Part shown: in pieces, positions 19,350 to 27,840 of the stretch | Numbering within the stretch: position 1 is the first letter of the stretch | Layout: every line of letters begins with the position of its first letter | Assembly (NCBI GenBank): GCA_947455145.1 | Contig: CANGME010000001.1 | Coordinates: 124,001 to 188,000 of the forward strand | Source: Comamonadaceae bacterium | GTDB lineage: Bacteria; Pseudomonadota; Gammaproteobacteria; Burkholderiales; Burkholderiaceae_C | Length of the DNA: 64,000 nt | Reading direction: 5' to 3' | Made by a program: the position numbers and the translations under genes | Notes under the pieces: model-generated | Databases searched by the model: none | The model's input: only the letters and a program-made list of their open reading frames with translations | What the model was told of the DNA's origin: nothing

Positions 19350-22300
19350 ATGTTCGCCAAACTTCGAAAAATCCTGCTCAGTGTGCCCGCGATGGTGGCC
19401 GCAGGGCTGTTCGCGCTTTATTTGGTCGCGGGCTATATTGCATTGCCAGCAGCCCTGAAATGGCAGGCCGAGAAGCAGGTGAAAGAAAAACTCGATCACA
19501 TCCTCGCCATTGAAGACGTCCGCTTTGACCCACTGGCTTTTGAGCTTGAAGTACGCGGTCTGGCGCTTTCAGATGCCAAAGGGCAATCGATGCTGGGCCT
19601 GCGCCAATTGGTCGTCAATTTCGAGCCCTGGAAAAGCGTGATGGATCGTGCGTGGACCTTTGACGCAGCCACGCTCGAAGCGCCAACGCTGCACGTCGAG
19701 ATTGCCAAGGACGGTCAGCACAATTTCAGCAAGTTGATGGCGCGTCTGGAAGAACTTAAGGGCAAATCAACCAACGACTCGGCAGTGCCACGCTTCGCGA
19801 TCGGACGCATGGCGTTGACTGAAGGGAACATTGATGTCTCAGACAAGCTGCTCGCTGAGCCGCGCATCACCCACATCACGCCTCTAGCGATCGAGATCAA
19901 GCACTTATCAAGCTTTGCCGAGTCACCGGCCAGCTACAGCGTGACCGCAGCAACGGCAGCCGGGGAATCGTTTGAGGCCCATGGCGAACTGACCGTGAAC
20001 GGGCTGGCGGCAAAGGGGCAGTTGGCGCTCAAAGACATCAAAGTAGTGACGCTGGCGCGTGCCCTTTCTCGATTTGTGACTATCGACGCGCCTGCTGGAC
20101 AGATCACGGTAGCGACTGGTTTCGATGTGAGCGTCACTTCCAGCAACCAAGGCACCGGTGCGCCGCAAGTGGTCACGCCCGCAGGCCTGAAGTTGAGCCT
20201 CGACAAGCCGATGTTGTCGCTCGCCGACATACGGATCGAACAGCGTGGGAGCGTTCTCTCCCTTGCTCAAATGCGGATCGAGGCAGCCCAATTGTCTCTG
20301 GTGCAGACGGGCGGTCGACTCCAACTCACCGGCCGCGAGGCATCGGTGTCGATGTCTGGTCTGGCGGCACGGCAGGGGACTGATCGACTTGCCTTGGGCA
20401 AAGGTGGCCTCAATGTCAGCGCCATCACGGCGGGCACTTCGGGCAATGCCAATGAGTTTGAGGCCCGCGTCGACGGTGCCGCGTTGCGACTGGCGTCGCT
20501 CGGCGTTACCGCGCTGGGTGCCACGTCTGACCTGGGGCAGATGGACGGCCTGAACCTGAGCGCCAAGTCGCTGGCCTTGAACCTGCCTGTCGGTAAGGCG
20601 CTCGAGTTAATCGGTGACGGGCTGGGTGTCGACCTGTCAAATGCTCTGCTGCGCAGCCCGCGCGATGGTGCCGAAGTGCTGCGACTGGGCCGCGCAGCGC
20701 TGGCCGGTGGCGCCCTGCGCCTGCAGGATCGCCAGTTCAGCGCCAATACGCTCACGCTCGCGCAGGGTGAGGTTAAGACTTGGCTGGATGCCCAAGGCCA
20801 GTTCAATTTATTGAACCTATTCAACGGCGCGCGCGCGCCTGCACAGCCGCCCACAGACCGAGCCGAAGCACCTTCGACCACCCAAACCCCGTGGCGGATC
20901 GCATTGCAACAGACCGAAGTCGATGCGCTCGCCTTTGGGTTCGAAGACAGACGCGAGTCGCCCGCTTTTTCGCTTCGGCTGGAGCCGGTTCGGGCGCGTG
21001 TTTCGGGGTTTGATACGGCTTCATCCACGCCAATGCAAGTCGACGTCCAGTCCAGCCTGACCAGTGGCGGCGACATCCGCGTCGCGGGCAGCGTCAACCC
21101 GAACAACGGTGACTCGGATCTGAGCATCAACCTCGCCGCCATTGCGCTGTCGCCGGTGCAGAGCTACCTGTCGAAATTTGTCGACCTTCGGCTAGCCTCG
21201 GGTACGGCATCCAGCAAAGGCCGACTGCGCTACAGCAACGGGGGGAGTCCCGCACGGCTTACCTACCAAGGCAGCGTGGCGGTCGATGGTCTGTCGCTTG
21301 AGGAGGTCGCCCCCAAGCAGCCCTTCTTCTCGTGGGCCTCCGCAGCCTCGGATGACGTGTTGCTGACAATGACGCCCAACCGCCTTGACGTGGGTGAAGT
21401 GCGCGTCGTCAAACCGTCGGGCCGATTGATCATTGCCGCCGATCAGTCGGTGAACGTGATGGGCGTTTTGAAACAACCCGCTAAAACCACCACCGCCAGC
21501 CCCACAAGCGCCACGCCAGCCGACGCGACGCCGAAGAACGAGCCAAACGCACCGCCCTTCCCCGTCAGCATCGCCCGGGTACGGGTGGCAGACGGCGTGC
21601 TCGAATTCGCCGACCTGAGCCTGCGCCCACAGTTCGGCACGCGAATGCATGAGCTCAAGGGCGTCATCACCGGACTGGGCACCGATGCGAGCCGCAACAC
21701 CCAACTCCAACTCAACGCGCGGGTCGACGAATACGGCTCGGCAAAAATTGAGGGCCAGATCAACCTGGCTAATCCCAAACGCCTCACCGAAATTGACATG
21801 GCTTTTCGCAACCTGGAGTTGACCTCGCTGTCACCCTACATCACCAAATTCGCGGGTTACCGGATCGCCGGGGGGCAATTGGCGCTGGACCTGCAATACA
21901 AGGTCAAGGACAGCAAACTCCTGGGGGAGAACAAAATCGTGCTGAATCAGGTGGAGCTGGGCGAAAAGGTCGACAGCCCCGGTGCGCTGGACCTTCCCCT
22001 TGAGCTGGCCATTGCGATCCTGAAGGACGCCAATGGCGTGATTGATATTGGCCTGCCCGTCAGCGGTGATGTGGACAGTCCGCAATTCGACTACGGCGCA
22101 GTGATTGTTAAAGCCATAGGCAACCTCATAGGCTCCATCATCACCGCGCCGTTCAGGGCCTTAGCCGCGCTGTTTGGCAGCGAAGACCAGGCGCTGGACA
22201 CCATTGCCTTCGAGCCCGGCAATGATGCGGTGGATCCACCCGAGCGGCAAAAGCTCGCTGCCGTCGCCCGCGCACTGAAAGAACGGCCAGGGCTCTCGCT

Positions 22301-22778
22301 GGTGGTTGCACCGACCTATGCCACCGAACAGGACACCCCCGTGCTCCAGTCACGCGCCGTTCGCAGTGAAATCGTCAAGGCCATGGACATCGCGCTTGCG
22401 CCGGGCGAAGATCCCGGCCCAATTGATGTGGCCAACCCTCGAACCCAACGTGCCATCGAGCGAGCTTTGTCGGCACGCTACGCGCCCGAAGTGCTTGCTG
22501 CGCTGAAACGTCGCGCCACCGAAACCACAGGTTCAGCCAAGGGTGAGCCACCATCTGAGTTCTACCAGGGGCTGGTCGATCGAATGATCGCCGAGCAACC
22601 GGTCTCCAGCGAACTGCTCACCCAACTTGCCACGCGACGCGGCGAAGCCGTCTTGCGCGAACTCACGGTCGTGGCTGGTGTTCCTGTGGCGCGCAGTACG
22701 CTTGGCAAGCCGCAGCCGTCGAGCGATGCGGACGGCAAGGCTGTCACGACGCGGCTCGAACTGAAGGTGGCGAAATAG
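19350..22778 (+). CDS. DUF748 / AsmA-like envelope protein
   Basis: 1142-residue protein with one N-terminal membrane anchor (about residues 11-33) and a very long periplasmic region made of repeated beta-rich AsmA/DUF748-type units (for example VRFDPLAFELEVRGLALSD). A Pro/Ala/Thr-rich linker lies near residues 710-730. The C-terminal 200 residues include an OmpA-like stretch (FEPGNDAVDPPERQKL). Related AsmA-superfamily proteins (TamB, YhdP) form hydrophobic grooves that carry phospholipids between membranes; that role here is inferred. The gene is monocistronic between divergent umuD and a convergent oxidase cluster. Confidence 0.85.
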   Translation: MFAKLRKILLSVPAMVAAGLFALYLVAGYIALPAALKWQAEKQVKEKLDHILAIEDVRFDPLAFELEVRGLALSDAKGQSMLGLRQLVVNFEPWKSVMDRAWTFDAATLEAPTLHVEIAKDGQHNFSKLMARLEELKGKSTNDSAVPRFAIGRMALTEGNIDVSDKLLAEPRITHITPLAIEIKHLSSFAESPASYSVTAATAAGESFEAHGELTVNGLAAKGQLALKDIKVVTLARALSRFVTIDAPAGQITVATGFDVSVTSSNQGTGAPQVVTPAGLKLSLDKPMLSLADIRIEQRGSVLSLAQMRIEAAQLSLVQTGGRLQLTGREASVSMSGLAARQGTDRLALGKGGLNVSAITAGTSGNANEFEARVDGAALRLASLGVTALGATSDLGQMDGLNLSAKSLALNLPVGKALELIGDGLGVDLSNALLRSPRDGAEVLRLGRAALAGGALRLQDRQFSANTLTLAQGEVKTWLDAQGQFNLLNLFNGARAPAQPPTDRAEAPSTTQTPWRIALQQTEVDALAFGFEDRRESPAFSLRLEPVRARVSGFDTASSTPMQVDVQSSLTSGGDIRVAGSVNPNNGDSDLSINLAAIALSPVQSYLSKFVDLRLASGTASSKGRLRYSNGGSPARLTYQGSVAVDGLSLEEVAPKQPFFSWASAASDDVLLTMTPNRLDVGEVRVVKPSGRLIIAADQSVNVMGVLKQPAKTTTASPTSATPADATPKNEPNAPPFPVSIARVRVADGVLEFADLSLRPQFGTRMHELKGVITGLGTDASRNTQLQLNARVDEYGSAKIEGQINLANPKRLTEIDMAFRNLELTSLSPYITKFAGYRIAGGQLALDLQYKVKDSKLLGENKIVLNQVELGEKVDSPGALDLPLELAIAILKDANGVIDIGLPVSGDVDSPQFDYGAVIVKAIGNLIGSIITAPFRALAALFGSEDQALDTIAFEPGNDAVDPPERQKLAAVARALKERPGLSLVVAPTYATEQDTPVLQSRAVRSEIVKAMDIALAPGEDPGPIDVANPRTQRAIERALSARYAPEVLAALKRRATETTGSAKGEPPSEFYQGLVDRMIAEQPVSSELLTQLATRRGEAVLRELTVVAGVPVARSTLGKPQPSSDADGKAVTTRLELKVAK

Positions 22779-22825
22779 CAGCCAGTACAGAAGAGTCCAC
22801 TCGCCACCAAATTGTATGACTGCTC

Positions 22826-23401
22826 TTAAGTATTACGACGTAGATGCGCAACCAGCCACATCACTGTTGTCAATATTGCTAATGCGATCAGACCTTGACC
22901 TGTGGCAATTTGGCTGTCTTGTGAATACGCGTTGCATAAACGCAGCTCAGTTTGTGTGAAGTAAATCCCTAAACCTAACAGCATCGACACGCCGTAACCC
23001 ACAAAAAAAACCTGAACGACAACGGGAGCACGCAAAAAAGTATCTCGCAATGCAAGGCCGCAAACCAGCAAGCTCAGTACTTTTGCGATATCGCTAATGG
23101 GGAGAATGATCGCACGATCAATAGCCATCGGAAGCATCCAATAAGCAAGGATCAATTGCGCAGTAAGCGCGCCCGTTAAGCCTAAGCGATTCCAGCGCAT
23201 GATCATTGATGGGGGCGATGGCAACTCTTGGGCAATCAGCCAGCCGGCCAGTATCAGCATGGGCATTTGCACCACCATGTGCCAAACCATGCTTTGCTCA
23301 ATCAAGACCCTCAAAGGTGGAAGTGACAATGCGATGGCCAACAAAGTCACCCCACCTGTGAGCAATCGCGACCACTGGCGGAAGGTGGTACTAGGAGTCA
23401 C
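22826..23401 (-). CDS. multi-pass membrane protein of the oxidase cluster (possibly CtaG-like)
   Basis: 191-residue protein with about five hydrophobic helices (near 13-28, 40-56, 74-92, 105-120, 130-150) plus a last one at 170-185. A WHMVVQMPMLIL segment recalls the histidine-containing helix of caa3-type CtaG copper-assembly proteins, but the match is weak. It is the last gene of the cluster, and its start overlaps the SCO gene stop (ATGA-type), which supports a role in copper delivery or oxidase assembly. The family is not identified with confidence. Confidence 0.6.
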   Translation of the reverse strand: MTPSTTFRQWSRLLTGGVTLLAIALSLPPLRVLIEQSMVWHMVVQMPMLILAGWLIAQELPSPPSMIMRWNRLGLTGALTAQLILAYWMLPMAIDRAIILPISDIAKVLSLLVCGLALRDTFLRAPVVVQVFFVGYGVSMLLGLGIYFTQTELRLCNAYSQDSQIATGQGLIALAILTTVMWLVAHLRRNT

Positions 23402-24063
23402 GGCTTCATGGTCATGGCTGTAGACAGCGCAAAACCCGGACTTGTGTAGTCAACAATTTGCACGAGTTCACCCCTGGGGCTGACTATATGCAAAGCGGCA
23501 TTGTGTTCAAACTCGCCTAAGGGCGCTGGGATGACCATGATGCCAAATGCGTCAAGTAGCGCGCGTCGGTCTTGAACTGTCGCCAAGCTGAGAATCTGCC
23601 AAGACTCTGGCTGCATGCCCATGCGTAATGCATAAATAGCAAGAGCCTGAGGTTGATCGTGCACCGGGTCGAAACTGATGGACAGCAAACTAACCCTCTT
23701 TTGCAGGCCACGAGCAATTAGTTCGGCTTGCATCTGTTGGTAAATGGAGCCCAGTGACGAGCACAGTGACTGGCAACGGGTATAGACAAAATCCAGAATG
23801 ACCACCCGATTATCTTGCGCAAGCCACTGCCGCAGTGGCATGCGGTCCCCGTGTTGATCCACCGTCAAAAGGTTGGGAATAGGAATCGATTTGCGCACAA
23901 CTTGGCCGCGCCGCAGTGACTCAGTAGTGAAAGATCGGCCATGGTCGGTGACATCGAACAACAGCGCAACACCGATCACCAGCACCGCCAGACTAGCTGC
24001 AAAAGTGTGCAGCAGTCCGGTGGTACCAATTGGCTCAGGAGATGGACTTGAGTTCGGCTTCAC
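23398..24063 (-). CDS. SCO1/SenC-type copper chaperone
   Basis: 221-residue membrane-anchored thioredoxin-fold protein: one N-terminal helix (about residues 17-36), then the copper motif CQSLC (C97 and C101) and a downstream histidine in FEHN (about H187). SCO proteins insert or reduce copper in haem-copper oxidases, which fits the adjacent oxidase genes. Translation starts at GTG 24063, inside the end of the preceding cytochrome gene (29-base overlap), with AAGGAG 10 bases upstream. As cbb3-type enzymes lack CuA, the target is probably CuB. Confidence 0.88.
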   Translation of the reverse strand: MKPNSSPSPEPIGTTGLLHTFAASLAVLVIGVALLFDVTDHGRSFTTESLRRGQVVRKSIPIPNLLTVDQHGDRMPLRQWLAQDNRVVILDFVYTRCQSLCSSLGSIYQQMQAELIARGLQKRVSLLSISFDPVHDQPQALAIYALRMGMQPESWQILSLATVQDRRALLDAFGIMVIPAPLGEFEHNAALHIVSPRGELVQIVDYTSPGFALSTAMTMKP

Positions 24064-24640
24064 CCTTGTACGGCTCCTTACGTTCCTGGGTCGCGTCGCG
24101 CTGTGCCTTTACTGCCTCTGGTGTTACTGCGGGCGCTGCGTTTCCCCATTCACTACGTATATAGCTCATGACACCGGCCAGTTCAGCATCACTCAAAGTC
24201 TCCCCGAAGGCTGGCATAGCCCCGTTGTAGTTGCTTCCTTTGACCGTCAAGCTACCCGACATGCCATGAATCAAGATTGAGGCTAATGTTTTTTCAGAGC
24301 CTAGTATCCATTCAGAGCCGACAAACGGCGGAAACACGCCAGGCAAACCCAACCCACTTGCTTGATGACAGGCTGCGCAATTTGCGGAAAACAGTTGTTT
24401 ACCATCAATTTTTGACACAACACCACCTGCGGCGGGCAAAGGTGGTCGCAAAGAAGCCACTGTACGTTGATCACCCCACACAGACTCTTCACCCGAAGGC
24501 GTTGTATAAATGTAGAAGGCTCCCCACATGGCCATGGCGCCCAGGAACATGATCAAAAACCAAGGCAAGGGTCGGGTGTCCTCGTCTGGATCGGAGCGCT
24601 CGCGAGCCAATGGTCTTGGATTTGGCAACTTGGACTTCAT
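24035..24640 (-). CDS. membrane-anchored monohaem cytochrome c of the oxidase cluster
   Basis: 201-residue class I cytochrome c. It has a cytoplasmic N-terminal tail, one membrane helix (about residues 26-46), a linker and a haem domain with CAACH (C88, C91, H92) and a likely methionine ligand in AMPAFGE. A charged tail ends the protein. It probably replaces the dihaem CcoP subunit as electron entry to the CcoN-like subunit. Start and stop overlap its neighbours (ATGA with the CcoO-like gene, 29 bases with SCO), so it is part of a tight operon. Confidence 0.9.
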   Translation of the reverse strand: MKSKLPNPRPLARERSDPDEDTRPLPWFLIMFLGAMAMWGAFYIYTTPSGEESVWGDQRTVASLRPPLPAAGGVVSKIDGKQLFSANCAACHQASGLGLPGVFPPFVGSEWILGSEKTLASILIHGMSGSLTVKGSNYNGAMPAFGETLSDAELAGVMSYIRSEWGNAAPAVTPEAVKAQRDATQERKEPYKGEAELKSIS

Positions 24641-25266
24641 GGCTTCTCCTGGGCTGCTTCGGCTGCCGGCAGAACCGGATAGGTTCGATTAAGCGACTTG
24701 AGGTAGTCCACAAGCGCAAGCGCTTCGGGCTTCGCAATCACCACCTCCCCTTCGTTTTTCCACTTTGACGGCAGATTCACCACAGTCTCATCGGGCATAG
24801 CCTGCCCCTTGTGTACATTAAACAAGTACGGATACGACGGCATGGTTGAGCCTGGTGTGTATGCACGGGGCTGGTACAGATGCCCCAAATGCCAATCACT
24901 GCTTGGCTGACGTGCTCCAATATTCAACAAGTCAGGTCCGGTGCGCATAGTTCCCAGCAGATGGGGAGTGTCAAAAGCGTAGTCAGCCGCAACGGGTGCC
25001 CTTCCCCAACCCCGCAGGAAGTCCGGTGCCTGTTTAGTATCACGAGGTTGCTGTGAATGACAATAAACGCAACCGTTTGCAATGTAAGACTGGCGCCCCA
25101 CTAATTGGGTAGCCGTATACGGTATGAGTTTCTCCGGTGGTCTGATTTTTTCCAACAGCATGTAGGGCACAACCACAAGCAATGCGGTGGCACTACCCAA
25201 AATCACCATCGCCCCAGTTGCGATCCGAATCTCGTCCATTTCCCATAAACTTTTGCCTTTGCTCAT
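24637..25266 (-). CDS. ccoO: cbb3-type oxidase subunit II (CcoO-like monohaem cytochrome c)
   Basis: 209-residue CcoO-family subunit with one membrane helix (about residues 14-36) and a c-type haem site GCVYCH (C66, C69, H70) preceded by GRQSYIANG, as in FixO/CcoO. The frame stays open to 25593, but the upstream part lies inside the CcoN gene. ATG 25266 overlaps the CcoN stop (ATGA) and gives the family length. It passes electrons from periplasmic donors or the second cytochrome c to CcoN. Confidence 0.9.
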   Translation of the reverse strand: MSKGKSLWEMDEIRIATGAMVILGSATALLVVVPYMLLEKIRPPEKLIPYTATQLVGRQSYIANGCVYCHSQQPRDTKQAPDFLRGWGRAPVAADYAFDTPHLLGTMRTGPDLLNIGARQPSSDWHLGHLYQPRAYTPGSTMPSYPYLFNVHKGQAMPDETVVNLPSKWKNEGEVVIAKPEALALVDYLKSLNRTYPVLPAAEAAQEKP

Positions 25267-26924
25267 GATGCTTCCCCTTGCTCGATTTTCTGTTTGAACA
25301 GTTCCGGACCAATCAGCGCTGCGCCCAAGCGGCGTGGCCCAAACTTCCATCCCATCGCAAAAAAGTGGAATGCAAACACCAGGTGCCCCAGCGTCATCAA
25401 GCCCCCTCCAATCGAGCGCGCTTCCAAATATGGCAGAGTGAGCTTGACGGATTCGATGAAGGGTGTTTTGGCGTCCAACATGGCTAAGCCTTGCAACCAG
25501 CCGCCGATCGAGAGCCAGACAAAGTAAATCGCAAATCCGATCAATACCAACCAAAAATGCAGGGCGATCAAGCGGGGATAAGGCCACTCCCAATTCATCA
25601 CTCGCGGCATAATGAAATAGATAGAACCGAACATCACCATCGAGAAGAAGCCGTACAGTCCCAGGTGAGCATGGGCAACCGTGTAGTGCGTAAAGTGGGT
25701 CACATCATTCACCGCCCGCAAGGCTTCAAGTGAGCCCTGCACTGAAGCTGCGGTGTACATCATTGCGCCCAGCACAATAAAGCGCAGTGTGGGCGAGTAA
25801 ATCAGAGCCCGAAAATTACCCAGAACCGTCATGTGCTGGTTGACTGCAACTGCAAACACAGGCACCACCATCATCATGCTTTGAACAATCGAAATGGTGA
25901 TCAACCACGAAGGTACTGGTCCACCAATCAAGTGGTGGCCTCCAACTTGACTATAAAAAAAGGCGAGCGACCAAAAACCAAGCAATGACAAGTTGTATGA
26001 ATGGATGGGTTTGCCAATCACCTTGGGAATGAAGTAGTAAGACGCCGCAAGTCCAAGGGGGGTGAACCAAAGGCCCAGCACGTTGTGACCAAACCACCAA
26101 TTCATCGTAGCCTGTTGCACGCCAAAATGCAGACCGGGCCAGTTGGCTATCAAAAACATCACGGGGAACCACAAAAACGCGGCGCCGATGTACCAGACTG
26201 AAACATACAAATGCTCAACCTTGCGGCGCAGCAACGTTAGCAAGAGCGGTAGTCCAACTAAAGCACCACCAATGAGCAGAAAAATGTCAAACTGCCATGG
26301 GAACTCCAACCACTCCAGTCCGTCGGAATATCCCATACCGATTGCTAAGGTGCCTGCAAAAACGCCCACGCTCCACAGTGCGCCGCCCACCAACGCAAAC
26401 TGGGCCCCGATCAATTCGGTTTTGAGCAAGCGCGGAATCAGCCACATGGCAACCCCAATACCGGCTAACGAACACCAACCATAAGCCACCATGTTCAGGT
26501 GCATCGGACGTATGCGGCCAAAGGTCAGCCAAGCGTAGTCAACCCACCAGTCTGGCGCGTGCAGTTTGATGGACGATATTAGTCCCGCAAGCGAAGCTAA
26601 CACCAGCCAAACAACGGCCAAGGTCAGACAAACACCGACCACCAAAGAAGTGGACTGATCCGCCCGCGCTCGCGCTGCCAAGTCCTTTTCCACCATGCCA
26701 TCGTGCTGCGCTAGCTGCGGGTTCATTGCCTGCTGTAACGCCCGTTGAGACGATTCGGTGGCTGAAGGGTCTTCGACGTGACCTAATTCTCGAGGTGCAA
26801 AAATTTCGTTTGCTGCGCTTGAACCGTTTCCAAACATCCCCTTGGCCAACGACCAAATAAAGAAAAATAGTGCTAAAACCGACAATATGAAGGTTGTTAG
26901 CAACATACCAACTGTGAAATCCAT
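25263..26924 (-). CDS. ccoN: C-family (cbb3-like) haem-copper oxidase catalytic subunit with N-terminal extension
   Basis: 553-residue catalytic subunit with about 12 core helices. Haem ligand motif RPMHLN, CuB ligands in FGHNVLG and VGGHHL, the helix VII tyrosine in FFYSQVGGHH (the cross-linked Tyr position of cbb3 enzymes) and the haem-pair motif THYTVAHAHLG are all present. Residues 1-90 are extra: a membrane helix (7-27) followed by a soluble linker. ATG 26924 is used because AGGAG lies 8 bases upstream; the frame opens earlier at 26990. It should reduce O2 to water with high affinity. The first gene of a five-gene operon; ccoP, ccoQ and ccoGHIS are absent. Confidence 0.9.
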   Translation of the reverse strand: MDFTVGMLLTTFILSVLALFFFIWSLAKGMFGNGSSAANEIFAPRELGHVEDPSATESSQRALQQAMNPQLAQHDGMVEKDLAARARADQSTSLVVGVCLTLAVVWLVLASLAGLISSIKLHAPDWWVDYAWLTFGRIRPMHLNMVAYGWCSLAGIGVAMWLIPRLLKTELIGAQFALVGGALWSVGVFAGTLAIGMGYSDGLEWLEFPWQFDIFLLIGGALVGLPLLLTLLRRKVEHLYVSVWYIGAAFLWFPVMFLIANWPGLHFGVQQATMNWWFGHNVLGLWFTPLGLAASYYFIPKVIGKPIHSYNLSLLGFWSLAFFYSQVGGHHLIGGPVPSWLITISIVQSMMMVVPVFAVAVNQHMTVLGNFRALIYSPTLRFIVLGAMMYTAASVQGSLEALRAVNDVTHFTHYTVAHAHLGLYGFFSMVMFGSIYFIMPRVMNWEWPYPRLIALHFWLVLIGFAIYFVWLSIGGWLQGLAMLDAKTPFIESVKLTLPYLEARSIGGGLMTLGHLVFAFHFFAMGWKFGPRRLGAALIGPELFKQKIEQGEAS

Positions 26925-27087
26925 GTGCTTTGCTCCTGCTACTTGTGATGCGACAACGTGCGCGGTTAACTTAAATCCATACATCAGCAAATAATGATAT
27001 ATTGTGCCCGAATTTGACAGGAAATTTCTACTTCAAATGAGATTCTCGATACGTTAGAAAAGGGTGAGCCGAAGGAAGCAAGGTTTT

Positions 27088-27840
27088 TTAATCCAAGGAT
27101 CTTCCCTCGCCCTGCTCTTCAACGGTCCTGCCGTCCCGGATGTGGTAAATCCGTTTGAAGGTCGGGAGGATTTTCTCGTCGTGCGTCACCACGATCACCG
27201 CCGCCTGAGACTGCTTGGCCATTCGATTCAGGATGCGCATGACAGCCAAGGCCCGCTCGCTGTCCAGCGGCGCGGTCGGTTCATCCGCAAGGATCACGGG
27301 CGGCCGGTTGGCCAAGGCCCTGGCAATCGACACCCGCTGCTGCTCACCGCCTGATAGCTGCGAGGGCTGGGCCTGCGCCCTATGCGCCACATCCAGCTCC
27401 ACAAGAAGCTCCATGGCTCTGGCTCGGGCTGCCGCATTGGGCATGCCCGTCAACATGGGCAGCAAGGCCACGTTGTCTGTCACATCGAGGAAGGGGATCA
27501 AGTACGGGGCCTGAAACACGAAGCCAATGTTGTCGCGTCTGAGCGACCGCAAATCGTTGGTCGCCCACGCGTTGTCATAAATCGTATTTCCACCCAGCAC
27601 CATGCGACCCGACGTCGGCTCAATGATGGCACCCAGGCATTTGAGCAGTGTGCTTTTGCCGGAACCCGACGGGCCAACCAGCCCCACCACCTCTCCGGGG
27701 CCCACCACCATGTCCACACTCTTCAAGGCCTCCACAGCGGTATCGCCTTGCCCATAGACCTTGCGCAGACCCTGAACCACGATGCCGCCCTGCCGGGACA
27801 ATGGCGCAGCGCTGATGGTTTTTTCAAACCAGGACATCAT
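27088..27840 (-). CDS. ABC transporter ATP-binding protein (DevA/MacB type)
   Basis: 250-residue ATPase with Walker A GPSGSGKST, Q-loop FQAPY, signature LSGGEQQ and Walker B VILADEPTAPLD. ATG 27840 overlaps the stop of the permease gene (ATGA). The open frame continues to 27984, but that part lies in the permease and is not ABC-like. It is the last gene of the DUF4395-adaptor-permease-ATPase operon and energises the exporter. Confidence 0.92.
   Translation of the reverse strand: MMSWFEKTISAAPLSRQGGIVVQGLRKVYGQGDTAVEALKSVDMVVGPGEVVGLVGPSGSGKSTLLKCLGAIIEPTSGRMVLGGNTIYDNAWATNDLRSLRRDNIGFVFQAPYLIPFLDVTDNVALLPMLTGMPNAAARARAMELLVELDVAHRAQAQPSQLSGGEQQRVSIARALANRPPVILADEPTAPLDSERALAVMRILNRMAKQSQAAVIVVTHDEKILPTFKRIYHIRDGRTVEEQGEGRSLD

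Noticed and set aside
25267-25593. N-terminal extension of the CcoO-like gene
   Set aside because: It lies wholly inside the CcoN gene in another frame and lacks CcoO similarity; ATG 25266 overlaps the upstream stop as in the rest of the operon.
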